Origin: CAYNDB01 sp964395915
GTDB lineage: Bacteria; Nitrospinota_A; UBA7883; JAJRTC01
Direction: 5' to 3'
Length of the DNA stretch: 12,715 nucleotides
Assembly: GCA_964395915.1 (NCBI GenBank)
Contig: CAYNDB010000074.1
Coordinates: 1-12,715, forward strand
Below, one piece after another: positions 1 through 7,758 of this stretch. The translations under genes and the position numbers were made by a program. The stretch's first letter is position 1. Each line of letters starts with the position of its first letter. The notes under the pieces were generated by a model that was given only the letters and a program-made list of their open reading frames with translations, was not told where the DNA came from and did not search any database.

Positions 1-583
1 CGGGCAGAGGTTTTTCATTGTTCCACCACCCTGTTTCCCCCGTTTCCTGAACAAACAAAATCGGCGCGCCATTTACACAGCTTGCGCAGGCGCGGGTGAT
101 CGTCTTGCCTTTGGCCTCAACGCGCCAGCCATACTCTCTTCCCAGTATATCGGCTGATATCGTTCCCATCACATCGGATGCGGTGGTTACTACAGGTGTC
201 GCGCCAAGAGCGTCCGCCACCTTTTGCGTCCACTCATTCCCCCTTCCAACGTGGCCGGAGAGAATACATACGCAAAATCGCGCCGCGTCGTCGACGCACA
301 ATACCGCAGGATCGACGTTCTTGTTCTTCATATAAGGTGTCGAAAGCCGAACAGCGGCGCCGACAGATGCCATGAAAACGTGACAGTCGTATTTATCAAA
401 TGTTTCTTTTAACGCAGGCGCCACCGGAAACGGCAACGGGGTTGCCTTCGCTTCCGCATATTTAAAATATTTTTCTCCCACAAATAGCTCCGCTTCCGGG
501 AACGATTCCAACAGCCTCGAACCCAACTTGGCGCCATTGATGGTGAGAGCATATATCGCCATCGGCCTGCGTCCTTGCGTCAT
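1..583 (-). CDS. cbiG: CbiG, cobalt-precorrin-5A hydrolase (3' end cut by window edge)
   Basis: The reading frame stays open from the ATG at 583 to the left edge, giving 194 residues without a stop. CbiG opens the C20 delta-lactone of cobalt-precorrin-5A and releases acetaldehyde, in the cytoplasmic anaerobic B12 pathway. Visible family motifs are MASVGAAVRL (residues 71-80), DPAVLCVDD (91-99), LSGHVG (108-113) and GATPVVTTASD (127-137). These cover the N-terminal and central CbiG domains; the C-terminal domain would lie outside the window. The start overlaps the cbiL stop as ATGA, which suggests translational coupling. An in-frame ATG at 562 (MAIYALT) fits the usual CbiG N-terminus equally well and has AAGGA upstream, so the start is uncertain by seven codons. 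The identification itself is firm. Confidence 0.93.
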   Translation of the reverse strand, partial: MTQGRRPMAIYALTINGAKLGSRLLESFPEAELFVGEKYFKYAEAKATPLPFPVAPALKETFDKYDCHVFMASVGAAVRLSTPYMKNKNVDPAVLCVDDAARFCVCILSGHVGRGNEWTQKVADALGATPVVTTASDVMGTISADILGREYGWRVEAKGKTITRACASCVNGAPILFVQETGETGWWNNEKPLP

Positions 584-1329
584 GGTTTTGTCTTCCCTGA
601 AAGCGCGCCGCTCCGCTCCCTTCGCGATACAACTATCATCGAAAAATAGTCGCGTTTGCCTCCTTCGATCTCATTCAAATCGTGAACTATTTTTTCCCCT
701 TCCATGGTCGCCCGTGATACGTAATAAGCCTTTTCCGCACAGCCTTCCCGCTCCAGCGCCTCTATGGTTTGGGGCAATGTTTTGCCCACCTTCATAAGTA
801 TTGTGGTGTCGAACTTATCCACGATTTCCGCGACATCGTTCACGCCGTATGTCGCCGGCAATATGGCCACCCGCTCAGCCCCATCGGCAAGGGGGATTCC
901 GGCGACGGCGGCGACGGCGGTGATCGAGGTCACTGCCGGGACAATTTCTACATTAATTTCGGGCCATCGTTTTTTCGCTTCGTCAAAAAGGTATATGAAC
1001 GTGCTGTACACAAAAGGGTCACCCTCGGTGATAAACGCCACCGATTTCCCCTCCTTTAGCCGCTCGCCGATTCCGTCTACCACAATCTCCCAGGCGGGAC
1101 GCAGAATCTCAGGCTTTTTAACCATCGGGAAATTAAAAAATAGCCGTTCCTGCCCTTCGATATCGCCGACGTTATCCTTCGCGATCTTCCATGCCAGCGA
1201 CTCGTCCTTTTCCGACCGGCGGGGGATGGCGATGACATCGACGCTCTTTAATATGTTCACGGCGCGAAGGGTCATAAGGTCTGGCGCTCCCGGTCCCACT
1301 CCCACACCGTATAAAGTTCCGTATTCCAT
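580..1329 (-). CDS. cbiL: CbiL, cobalt-precorrin-2 C20-methyltransferase
   Basis: This 249-residue protein has the usual length for CbiL/CobI. It transfers a methyl group from S-adenosylmethionine to C20 of cobalt-precorrin-2 in the cytoplasm. Tetrapyrrole methylase motifs are clear: GVGVGPGAPDL (residues 8-18, the N-terminal glycine-rich SAM loop), FITEGDPFVYSTF (99-111) and PAVTSITAVAAVAGIPL (131-147). The ATG at 1329 follows the cbiET stop after two bases. An AAGGAG ribosome site lies inside the end of cbiET, five bases before the start. The 3' end overlaps cbiG by four bases. The neighbours (CbiX, CbiD, CbiG) point to the cobalt-containing substrate of the anaerobic route rather than the metal-free substrate of aerobic CobI; sequence alone does not separate the two well. 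Confidence 0.93.
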   Translation of the reverse strand: MEYGTLYGVGVGPGAPDLMTLRAVNILKSVDVIAIPRRSEKDESLAWKIAKDNVGDIEGQERLFFNFPMVKKPEILRPAWEIVVDGIGERLKEGKSVAFITEGDPFVYSTFIYLFDEAKKRWPEINVEIVPAVTSITAVAAVAGIPLADGAERVAILPATYGVNDVAEIVDKFDTTILMKVGKTLPQTIEALEREGCAEKAYYVSRATMEGEKIVHDLNEIEGGKRDYFSMIVVSRRERSGALSGKTKP

Positions 1330-1331
1330 AA

Positions 1332-2564
1332 TTACTCCTTGGTCACACTTAATAAGTGAACGGGGTTTTGCGCGTCGTAGCGCATATACCGCCCGACAGG
1401 GACGCTCCTCGACACATTCAAAAGCACGACTTCCGGGAGATATTCAGCTTCACGTAAAGCCGAGTAGGCTTCGTTCAGGCTTTCGATCGTTATAACGGAA
1501 GCTACAAGCCTTCCGCCCGGGTTTAATTTTTCAAGCGACAAACGGATGATATCAGAGAGTGCCCCGCCAGAGCCGCCTATGAAGACGCAGTCTGGCGCGG
1601 GAAGCCCGTCAAGAGCATCTGGCGCAGAGCCGTTTATCACGATAACGTTGTCAGCCCCGAAGGTTCTCGTGTTTTCAAGCGCCATGCCCGCTGTCTCCCC
1701 GTCCCGTTCGACGGCGTAGATTTTTCCGTGGCTTGCAAGCGCGCCCGCCTCTATGGCGACAGAGCCTGAGCCCGTCCCGATATCCCAGACGATACTGTCC
1801 GCCCGCACCCCAAGGGAAGCTATCGCCTGCGCCCGAATCTCTCTTTTCGTGACAAGCCCCTTTTTAGGCATACGTTTCAGCAATATATCTTCCGGCAGAT
1901 ATGGAAGTACCGCAGGGGGCCGCCAAGTCTCATCCTCCCTTTTCAATACGAGGATGTTTAGGGGTGAAGCGTCATCCAGCTTTGCCAGCTCTTCCAGTGA
2001 AAATTTACGAACCCGCTCGTCCGGCCCGGCGAGGTTTTCGCAAACCCATCCTGTCCATCCGGTTTCGTTGTATTCGATCATGTGCTTTGCAATGGCGGCG
2101 GCGGTGTTGTCAGGGTCGGTGAACAATGCGGCTTTCCTGGCATGTTTAAGCCTCGCCACAAGACCGGTCATTTCGCGTCCATGAACGGATAGATATATGG
2201 CGTCATCCCATTTTTCTCCGATTCTGGCGAAGGCCCATTGCATTGCCGATGGAGAGGGGATCACATCCACATTTTGGGCTCCAAGCCTTTTGACCAAAGA
2301 ATCGCCAATGCCGAAAAACATCGGGTCGCCGGACGCGATCACGCAGACATTGTTATCGTCCGCAAGCTCCACCACCCGATCGAGAGCTGATGAGATTCCA
2401 TTTGAAAACTCTACATGCTCACCATCGAACTGTGGGAAAAACTCAAGATGCCGTTTTCCTCCGGCGAGAGCTTGCGCATTGGCGACGGCGTTGAAAGCTC
2501 TGCTGGAAAGGCTCGCGCATCCATCCGCCCCTATACCGATAACCGTTACAGGACGTGGTTTCAA
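1332..2564 (-). CDS. cbiET: CbiE-CbiT fusion: precorrin-7 C5-methyltransferase / precorrin-6B C15-methyltransferase (decarboxylating)
   Basis: A 410-residue, two-domain enzyme equivalent to CobL. Residues 1 to about 215 form the CbiE tetrapyrrole methylase, with GIGADG near residue 10 and ASGDPMFFGIG at 77-87. Residues from about 225 to the end form the CbiT class I methyltransferase, with VTKREIR at 238-244 and the SAM-binding DIGTGSGSVAIE at 261-272. Together they methylate C5 and C15 and remove the C12 acetate carboxyl group. CbiE and CbiT are separate proteins in some bacteria; here they are fused. The start codon is TTG at 2564, overlapping the cbiC TGA stop as TTGA, with AGGAG in the end of cbiC as ribosome site. 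No other start places an SD so well. The stop lies two bases before cbiL. Confidence 0.93.
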   Translation of the reverse strand: MKPRPVTVIGIGADGCASLSSRAFNAVANAQALAGGKRHLEFFPQFDGEHVEFSNGISSALDRVVELADDNNVCVIASGDPMFFGIGDSLVKRLGAQNVDVIPSPSAMQWAFARIGEKWDDAIYLSVHGREMTGLVARLKHARKAALFTDPDNTAAAIAKHMIEYNETGWTGWVCENLAGPDERVRKFSLEELAKLDDASPLNILVLKREDETWRPPAVLPYLPEDILLKRMPKKGLVTKREIRAQAIASLGVRADSIVWDIGTGSGSVAIEAGALASHGKIYAVERDGETAGMALENTRTFGADNVIVINGSAPDALDGLPAPDCVFIGGSGGALSDIIRLSLEKLNPGGRLVASVITIESLNEAYSALREAEYLPEVVLLNVSRSVPVGRYMRYDAQNPVHLLSVTKE

Positions 2565-3202
2565 CCTTTTCTCCTGCCCATTACAGTCAGCAGGGCGTGC
2601 GCCGTAGCGACAGCTATCGGGGTTCCCCCTTTCCTGCCACGGGCGACGATGTAAGGGACGCCTGTCTCCATCACCGTCTCTTTGGATTCCTCGGCGGAGA
2701 CAAAGCCTACTGGAACACCAATGATCAGCGCAGGGCGGGCGTTCTCTTCTTTTGCTAAACGAATAACTTCGAGCAGGGCGGTCGGGGCGTTGCCTATGGC
2801 GACGATGGCGCCGTTTAAAAGACCGAGGCTATGGGCTTTGCGCATCGCTTCTGTGGCCCTTGTCGTGTTCTCTTCGGTGGCTTTTTCAATCACATCTTCG
2901 TCAGAGATGAAGTGATGGACTTTTGACCCTGCCGGGGAGAGTTTCTTTTCGCTTAACCCCGCGGCGATCATTTTTACGTCAACGATGACGGGACAGGCGG
3001 AGGAGAACGCGTCTACCCCAGCGTCTATAGCGTCATCTGAAAAACACATGTTGTCCTTGAAGTCGAAATCGGCGGTGGAGTGGATCACACGCCGGACAAC
3101 TTCCCACTGTTCTTTGGTAAATTCGTGCGGCCCGGCCTCCCTGTCCACAATCGTAAAGCTTTCGTCCTCAATCTTCTGTCCCTTAACTGTAATCTGGTTC
3201 AT
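2561..3202 (-). CDS. cbiC: CbiC, cobalt-precorrin-8 methylmutase
   Basis: This 213-residue protein has the standard length of the CbiC/CobH family. It moves the methyl group from C11 to C12, turning cobalt-precorrin-8 into cobyrinic acid. The catalytic histidine region RRVIHSTADFDF is present, with H41 as the expected general acid, followed by a segment NMCFSDDAIDAG near residue 51. The C-terminal stretch GVPVGFVSAEESKE is also typical. The start ATG shares one base with the cbiD stop (TAATG), with a GAGG ribosome site within the last cbiD codons. The end overlaps the TTG start of cbiET by four bases. Everything about the position supports a co-transcribed corrin operon. Confidence 0.94.
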   Translation of the reverse strand: MNQITVKGQKIEDESFTIVDREAGPHEFTKEQWEVVRRVIHSTADFDFKDNMCFSDDAIDAGVDAFSSACPVIVDVKMIAAGLSEKKLSPAGSKVHHFISDEDVIEKATEENTTRATEAMRKAHSLGLLNGAIVAIGNAPTALLEVIRLAKEENARPALIIGVPVGFVSAEESKETVMETGVPYIVARGRKGGTPIAVATAHALLTVMGRRKG

Positions 3203-4335
3203 TACACCTCTTTTCTATTCATGTTTTGTGAAGGGACAGCCGTCCCCTCCGGATATTCATATATCAGGCCGCCATCGAAATCGAGCAGTAGCGCCGTGAT
3301 GTTCGGCAGATTTCCGGCCATCTCGTGAAGCTTTTTATAGGCCAACGAGCATATGGCGGGGAAGATTCCATTAAACCCGTCTTTTCGGCATAATTCAAGG
3401 ACATGCCGCGCGGTGTTAGCTTGCGCTATCTTTTCTCTCAGCTCAGGTGAAGCCCCATGCTCCGCCGCAAGTCGCGCCAGAAGCTCCATGTCCACCTGGC
3501 TTTTACGCGCATGGGTGTTTTCCTGACCATCGGCCATTTTCGCAAGTTTACCAATCATAGTCGCCACCACCACCTTTTCCGTTCGCCGCTCCGCCGCCCG
3601 TTTCAACGCCGCGCCAATGAAATCCCCAACCTGGATGAAAGCGTCTTCGGGAATTTCAGGCATCAGCTTCATTGCGTATTCCTCGCTCCTGCCTCCGGTT
3701 GTAAATACAAGGCCCCATCTGCCCATAGCGCGGGCGACATCGATGGCCTGCAGGACGGACGCCTTATAAGCTGAGGTGGAATATGGTTTGACGATACCTG
3801 TAGTTCCCAGAATAGATATCCCACCTATAAGGCCAAGTCGGGAGTTTAATGTTTTTTTCGCCATTTCGGCTCCGCCTGGGACGCTTATGGTGACTTCGGC
3901 TCCGTCGTAGCCCGTGTTTTTGAGCTCTTCGGTCGTCATCTCTATGATGTTTTTTCTTGGGACAGGCGTTATGGAAGGGGCGCCGACGGGGATCTCAAGC
4001 CCAGGTTTAGTAGCCTGCGCAACCCCTTCACCTCCAATGATTTTCACCCCGGGATCTTTTGAAAGCCTGACACTTGCGGTGATCTCGGCGCCATGGGTGC
4101 AATCCGGGTCGTCACCCGCGTCTTTTATAATTGAGCATATGGCCGCATTTTCCAGAAGGTCGCACCGCTTGAGCTTGAATACAACCATGGATCCATTAGG
4201 GAGGGTGGACTCTATTTCATTAATGACGCTTTTTGAAATGGCCGCCCTTGTTCCGGCTTTGGACGCGGCGGCGGCGCATGCCCCTGTCGTATATCCTCTT
4301 CTTAGTTTATGCCTTTTTCCCTTTTTCTCACGCAT
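3202..4335 (-). CDS. cbiD: CbiD, cobalt-precorrin-5B C1-methyltransferase
   Basis: A 377-residue protein matching CbiD in length and motifs. It methylates C1 of cobalt-precorrin-5B using SAM and is specific to the anaerobic pathway. Landmarks are LRRGYTTGACAAAA (residues 11-24, the family's opening signature), TKPGLEIPVGAPSITPVPR (109-127) and the GLIGGISILGTTGIVKPYS segment (168-186). The N-terminal KKGKRHK run is basic and poorly conserved. The ATG at 4335 lies inside the end of cbiX (8-nt overlap) and has no clear SD, so translation probably depends on ribosomes finishing cbiX. The stop shares one base with cbiC. CbiD together with CbiG and CbiX marks the cobalt-early route. Confidence 0.94.
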   Translation of the reverse strand: MREKKGKRHKLRRGYTTGACAAAASKAGTRAAISKSVINEIESTLPNGSMVVFKLKRCDLLENAAICSIIKDAGDDPDCTHGAEITASVRLSKDPGVKIIGGEGVAQATKPGLEIPVGAPSITPVPRKNIIEMTTEELKNTGYDGAEVTISVPGGAEMAKKTLNSRLGLIGGISILGTTGIVKPYSTSAYKASVLQAIDVARAMGRWGLVFTTGGRSEEYAMKLMPEIPEDAFIQVGDFIGAALKRAAERRTEKVVVATMIGKLAKMADGQENTHARKSQVDMELLARLAAEHGASPELREKIAQANTARHVLELCRKDGFNGIFPAICSLAYKKLHEMAGNLPNITALLLDFDGGLIYEYPEGTAVPSQNMNRKEV

Positions 4336-5122
4336 GTTTATTTTTTATGCTGACACCATGTATAGAACGGGAAACATTATTGAGAGCCTGTAAAATCCGC
4401 TCGTCCAATGTTTTTAATACACCGGGATGTGAGCCAAGCCTGATTCCCAAAGAGACCATGATATCCGGATTGGCCTCCGAGAAGGTTTTTATCTTGTTCG
4501 AGATTCTGTCTACAAGCTTTCCTGAAAAAAGAAAATATGGAGCCACAGCAAGCCGCTTTGGTCTTGCCTTCAACACCAGGTCAAGGGCCTCGTCGAGGCT
4601 TGGCCCTGTCACTCCTATAAAACATGGAATAGTCCAGCGTAAGCCAAGCAGGTCTCCTACAAGTCTCGACATTTTGAAAAAATCGGAGTTGGCGTCGGAA
4701 TTGTTTGACCCGCGTCCGATGGCGATAAGCGTCGTATCCTCTTTGCCGTCCTCAAAAAACTTCCCGTCCATACGCTCCATCATCGCTTTAGCCATGTGTG
4801 GGTTCGTTCCCAGAGGTTCGCCCAGATGAAAGGTGACATCCGGATACTCCTTCATCGCCCGTTCAACATATTCCGGGATATCATGCCTTGCGTGGCCGGC
4901 CTTGAACAAGAGCATGGGGGCCACAACCACTGTGTTCGCCCGTTTTGCCGCGTTGGACACGGCTGTATATACGTCGGGCGATTCATGTTCTATATATCCT
5001 GTGGTTATTTCCCATTCCGGCCGTATTTCCCTGTACCCCGCCGCAACCCCTTCAAATTCCATATTGCCTGCAGGGTCAGAGCTTCCATGTCCAACAATGA
5101 TAACGGCGATCTTGTTTTTCAT
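4328..5122 (-). CDS. cbiX: CbiX, sirohydrochlorin cobaltochelatase (long, two-lobe form)
   Basis: From the ATG at 5122 this encodes 264 residues. CbiX inserts cobalt into sirohydrochlorin, the committing step of the anaerobic B12 branch. The N-terminal half carries the active-site pattern: VGHGS (H12), E45, and KAGHARHDIP (H77, H80, D81). The C-terminal half repeats the fold but has IGRGS in place of GHGS and SGKLVDRI where the second histidine would be, so it probably lost catalysis. Short archaeal CbiX proteins are about half this length. A longer frame begins at GTG 5167, inside the end of cbtA, and adds 15 residues. I prefer 5122 because CbiX proteins normally begin a few residues before VGHG, but neither start has a convincing SD. 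It overlaps cbiD by 8 nt. Confidence 0.9.
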   Translation of the reverse strand: MKNKIAVIIVGHGSSDPAGNMEFEGVAAGYREIRPEWEITTGYIEHESPDVYTAVSNAAKRANTVVVAPMLLFKAGHARHDIPEYVERAMKEYPDVTFHLGEPLGTNPHMAKAMMERMDGKFFEDGKEDTTLIAIGRGSNNSDANSDFFKMSRLVGDLLGLRWTIPCFIGVTGPSLDEALDLVLKARPKRLAVAPYFLFSGKLVDRISNKIKTFSEANPDIMVSLGIRLGSHPGVLKTLDERILQALNNVSRSIHGVSIKNKHA

Positions 5123-5153
5123 GTCTGGCGCCGGAATGAAGCTTTGGAGCCCG

Positions 5154-5903
5154 TTAGCTGACGCCACCTGGATGGCGCCTGCCGATATAAGCTGTGGTAA
5201 GGCTTAATAATGAACCCAGTATCATCCAGAAAACGGCGTTTACTACAAACGTGACTATTACGAACTGAGAGTTTATTTGCCGTAACGCTTCCGAGCTGAA
5301 GTTAAGCTCCACTACAGGGGCGCCAATGATGAAAGGAGCGGCGATAAACGAAAGCGCCACGATGATTGAATAAATTTTAGCATATCGCGGCCGAACGTTG
5401 AAATGGCCTATAAAAATATAAGGCGCTACTGCCCAGGTGATGAACCCCGCCACCGCCATCATGGAGGAGATGAGCCACCAGCTTTGTCGCGCATCGAAAG
5501 GAGCGCCTTGAACGCCAGGTGGAGCCGGAGCTACGCCAAGCCCCGGGATTATATTGAACGCAAGATATCCCGCCAGCCCTAACAAAAGACCTTGGCGTAG
5601 AGATATCTTTAAGTTTTGCGCGGCGATAACACCCATCAAAACCGCCGCCACGATACCTATGGCGGAGCCTAAAAGAGAAGCGCCTAGGATAGTAAACAGG
5701 CTTCTTCTTACCCCGCCTTTTTCTGTGAGGTGGTGGCGTGGATCGTGATTATTAGCGGAGAGCTCTTCATGCGTCGCCGGGGTTTGGTTTTCATACACCT
5801 CAGCGTCAACGATAATTGGCGTTACAAAAGCAACCTGCATAAGGCCAAGGAGGAACCCTGCGCCCAAGCCTGCGACAATGCCGCTGACAAGGAAAATACG
5901 CAT
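5154..5903 (-). CDS. cbtA: CbtA, predicted cobalt transporter, multi-pass membrane protein
   Basis: A 249-residue, very hydrophobic protein with about six predicted membrane segments (roughly residues 2-24, 68-94, 104-122, 142-162, 175-195, 214-237). It belongs to the CbtA family, which is typically found under B12 riboswitches and is proposed, mainly from genome context, to import cobalt together with CbtB. Supporting features are the PAPPG followed by RQSWW after the third membrane segment and the His-rich loop between segments 1 and 2 (H45, H53, H57, H58). The frame can also start at TTG 5912, three codons upstream; ATG 5903 is preferred for its codon and the GAAG five bases... upstream region, though the SD is weak. 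It follows cbtB by 15 nt and precedes cbiX, matching a role in cobalt supply. Confidence 0.87.
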   Translation of the reverse strand: MRIFLVSGIVAGLGAGFLLGLMQVAFVTPIIVDAEVYENQTPATHEELSANNHDPRHHLTEKGGVRRSLFTILGASLLGSAIGIVAAVLMGVIAAQNLKISLRQGLLLGLAGYLAFNIIPGLGVAPAPPGVQGAPFDARQSWWLISSMMAVAGFITWAVAPYIFIGHFNVRPRYAKIYSIIVALSFIAAPFIIGAPVVELNFSSEALRQINSQFVIVTFVVNAVFWMILGSLLSLTTAYIGRRHPGGVS

Positions 5904-5918
5904 AGACTTCAAGTTATT

Positions 5919-6107
5919 TTAGTGACAGGGAAACCCGAAAGCGTGACGAAGGTCATGAAACGTATCGTGCGCAATGGGCGCCTGCTCGAAACCGATAAAA
6001 TATATCCCAGCAATAGCCGTGGCAATGGATATGGCCATAAAAAAATAGTGGAACGAGGCGATACCCGCGCCCTGGACAGCCCAATCTTTTCCAGCAATGA
6101 CTTTCAT
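5919..6107 (-). CDS. cbtB: CbtB, small cobalt-transport-associated membrane protein
   Basis: A 62-residue protein with one membrane segment (about residues 17-40) and a short C-terminal tail rich in metal ligands: H47, H51, H55, C61 and H62, in the pattern AHDTFHDLRH followed by GFPCH at the very end. This tail is the hallmark of the CbtB family, which is encoded next to CbtA and is thought to help it take up cobalt. The tail probably binds the metal at the membrane surface; that is inferred from the residues. The ATG at 6107 has an excellent GAGGAG ribosome site seven bases upstream. The gene begins after a 218-nt gap that holds a candidate promoter, so it may have its own expression besides read-through. 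Confidence 0.9.
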   Translation of the reverse strand: MKVIAGKDWAVQGAGIASFHYFFMAISIATAIAGIYFIGFEQAPIAHDTFHDLRHAFGFPCH

Positions 6108-6137
6108 ATAATTTCTCCTCTTTGTAAAAGCGATCTT

Positions 6138-6166
6138 ATCTTATTATGAAGAGTTCCTTGTTTCAA
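6138..6166 (-). promoter_or_regulatory. Candidate sigma70-type promoter before cbtB
   Basis: Reading the minus strand, TTGAAA (6166-6161) is followed after 17 bases by TAAGAT (6143-6138). The implied start near 6131 would give a leader of about 24 nt carrying the strong GAGGAG site of cbtB. This lies in the 218-nt gap after cbpB (6108-6325). In the rest of that gap I see no gene, riboswitch or convincing terminator. It could let the cobalt and corrin genes be expressed without passing the B12 riboswitch and the terminator after cbpA. It is a pattern match only. Confidence 0.45.
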
Positions 6167-6325
6167 TAGATTTATCCGGGGCAAGCGTGTTTAAATCGAT
6201 AAAGAAGACTTTTCCAGATCCCGCCACAATCTTGTTGAAAAATATTTGGTTAAATAACAAAGACATGCGGGCGGACCGATTGATTATCCAAGTCAAGCTT
6301 CATAGAAGGGTAATATGCAAACGAT

Positions 6326-7735
6326 TTAGAGGGATGTAATATTTATCGTGGTCGAGGTTCCCTCGTCCCAGTTGTCCCACAGGAAGTCATTTTCCTTGCC
6401 ATCCGCGATCAGCCTAAATGCGTAGCGGGCCTGTTCTTCGTAGAGTTCACAAAACCCGCCTGGAAGGTTTATATCCCCGTGAGCTTCCGCCGCTTCGGCG
6501 GGACATGGCGAGCCGCAGTAGTGTCTTATAGCGCACTGGTTGCAAGGGGAGATGTCCTCAACTGTTCTGCCGGTGACCTTTTGAAACGCAAAACTGTTAA
6601 AAGCGCTTTGTATATCGCCTTCAAAAATATTCCCGCCCTTATACTCGTCCAGGCTGATAAATTCACTGCATGGATACATATCTCCCTTGGCCGATACGGC
6701 AAAGAAACAGCGTCCGCCGCCACAAGGCGAGATATCGCACATAAGCCTTCGGGCCAATGGCGCGACGATGCCCAGGACGATATTGGCAAAATTGGCTACG
6801 ACAATCTTACGTCCGGTCTTTTTGTAAAGCTCATGCGATTTGTCCAGCGCCTTAAGGTAATATTCCGCGAGTCTATGGTCTTCGGGTTTGACTTTGCGTC
6901 CTCCAGGCATGGTGATCCTGACAGGATTTAGCATGCAAGCGGGGACTTCCATTGAGTGGAAAAACTCTATTACTCCGGGAAGATCCTCCATGTTGTTTGC
7001 GGTGGCTGTGCATATCACGTTGTAATTTGGATATCCCTTGAGCTTTTCAAGTGTGTCGACAACACTCTGGAAAACGCTTTCGCCGGACCATGTTTTTCTT
7101 GTGCTGTCCGCAACCTCGCTTCTGTGAGAGTCAAGTGAGAGGCCTATGCCTACATTGTTTGAAGTCAGAAACGCTATGGCTTCGTCGTTGAGGTTTGTTC
7201 CGTTTGTTTGTACGCCAAAGAGGAAATCGTCTTTATATTTTTCGATTCCCGCGAAAACGGCGCTTTTGTTCAGCAGAGGCTCTGAGCCATGGAAGATTAT
7301 TTGCGGCTTTGTTTCGTCGCCTGTAGTCTCGCTGAAAAACGACTTTAAGTTACCCAGGGCTTCAATAAGTTTTTCCTTCGACATATGCTCTCCACCGCGC
7401 CTGATATTCTCCGAGATATAGCAATAGGAGCAGTTCAGGTTGCACCGGTCTGTCGGGTTGAAATATACGGCGGACGGCTTCAGCCCGAACCTTAGCGTGT
7501 CCATCTCTTTCAGGAAGGTTTCACGTTTTTCACGATAGCTCTTTAAAAAATTTCCGTCCGTCAGGGCGTCTCCCAGTTTTTCTTTTCTAATCAGGGACCA
7601 GAAGGCGGAATCCGGGTCCACAAGCCCCATATATTCGGAATGTCCGATATCGATAGGCGTAAGTGAAGCTCCGGAGCCGGAATTTATATAAACACCGCGG
7701 GAAGAGGCATGGTTTGGGCTGATTGTTTTTGTCAC
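6326..7735 (-). CDS. cbpB: CbpB-type radical SAM/SPASM peptide-modifying enzyme
   Basis: A 469-residue radical SAM enzyme. The cluster motif CNLNCSYC (C98, C102, C105) binds the catalytic 4Fe-4S cluster and SAM. HGSEP (149-153) and QTNGT (176-180) are further core motifs. The C-terminal part holds nine cysteines (C333, C338, C343, C356, C398, C401, C407, C411, C429), the arrangement of a SPASM domain with extra iron-sulfur clusters, as in enzymes that modify ribosomal peptides. About 90 residues precede the core and are not assigned. The position after a 35-residue peptide gene in a B12-switched cobalt operon matches the CbpA/CbpB pair defined from genome context; the reaction is not known to me. 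The start is GTG at 7735 with GGAG six bases upstream. It is separated from the peptide gene by a terminator. Confidence 0.85.
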   Translation of the reverse strand: MTKTISPNHASSRGVYINSGSGASLTPIDIGHSEYMGLVDPDSAFWSLIRKEKLGDALTDGNFLKSYREKRETFLKEMDTLRFGLKPSAVYFNPTDRCNLNCSYCYISENIRRGGEHMSKEKLIEALGNLKSFFSETTGDETKPQIIFHGSEPLLNKSAVFAGIEKYKDDFLFGVQTNGTNLNDEAIAFLTSNNVGIGLSLDSHRSEVADSTRKTWSGESVFQSVVDTLEKLKGYPNYNVICTATANNMEDLPGVIEFFHSMEVPACMLNPVRITMPGGRKVKPEDHRLAEYYLKALDKSHELYKKTGRKIVVANFANIVLGIVAPLARRLMCDISPCGGGRCFFAVSAKGDMYPCSEFISLDEYKGGNIFEGDIQSAFNSFAFQKVTGRTVEDISPCNQCAIRHYCGSPCPAEAAEAHGDINLPGGFCELYEEQARYAFRLIADGKENDFLWDNWDEGTSTTINITSL

Positions 7736-7758
7736 TGTCCACTCCGAATAATTCGATT

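Noticed and set aside
96..335. Plus-strand small open frames in the first 600 bases
   Set aside because: The minus strand is continuously open here as CbiG with clear family motifs; the plus-strand frames overlap one another and have no supporting sites.
764..1495. 243-codon plus-strand open frame
   Set aside because: It lies antisense to cbiL and cbiET, whose protein motifs are unmistakable. It has no recognisable protein features and is a codon-bias shadow, like the other plus-strand frames in this window.
5909..6097. 62-codon minus-strand frame overlapping cbtB in another frame
   Set aside because: It shares nearly its whole length with cbtB, which has a strong ribosome site and the CbtB metal-binding tail.
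6108..6325. A second riboswitch (B12 or cobalt/nickel type) before cbtB
   Set aside because: No B12 box or other conserved riboswitch core is present; only a weak CCGCC/GGCGG pairing over a long loop.
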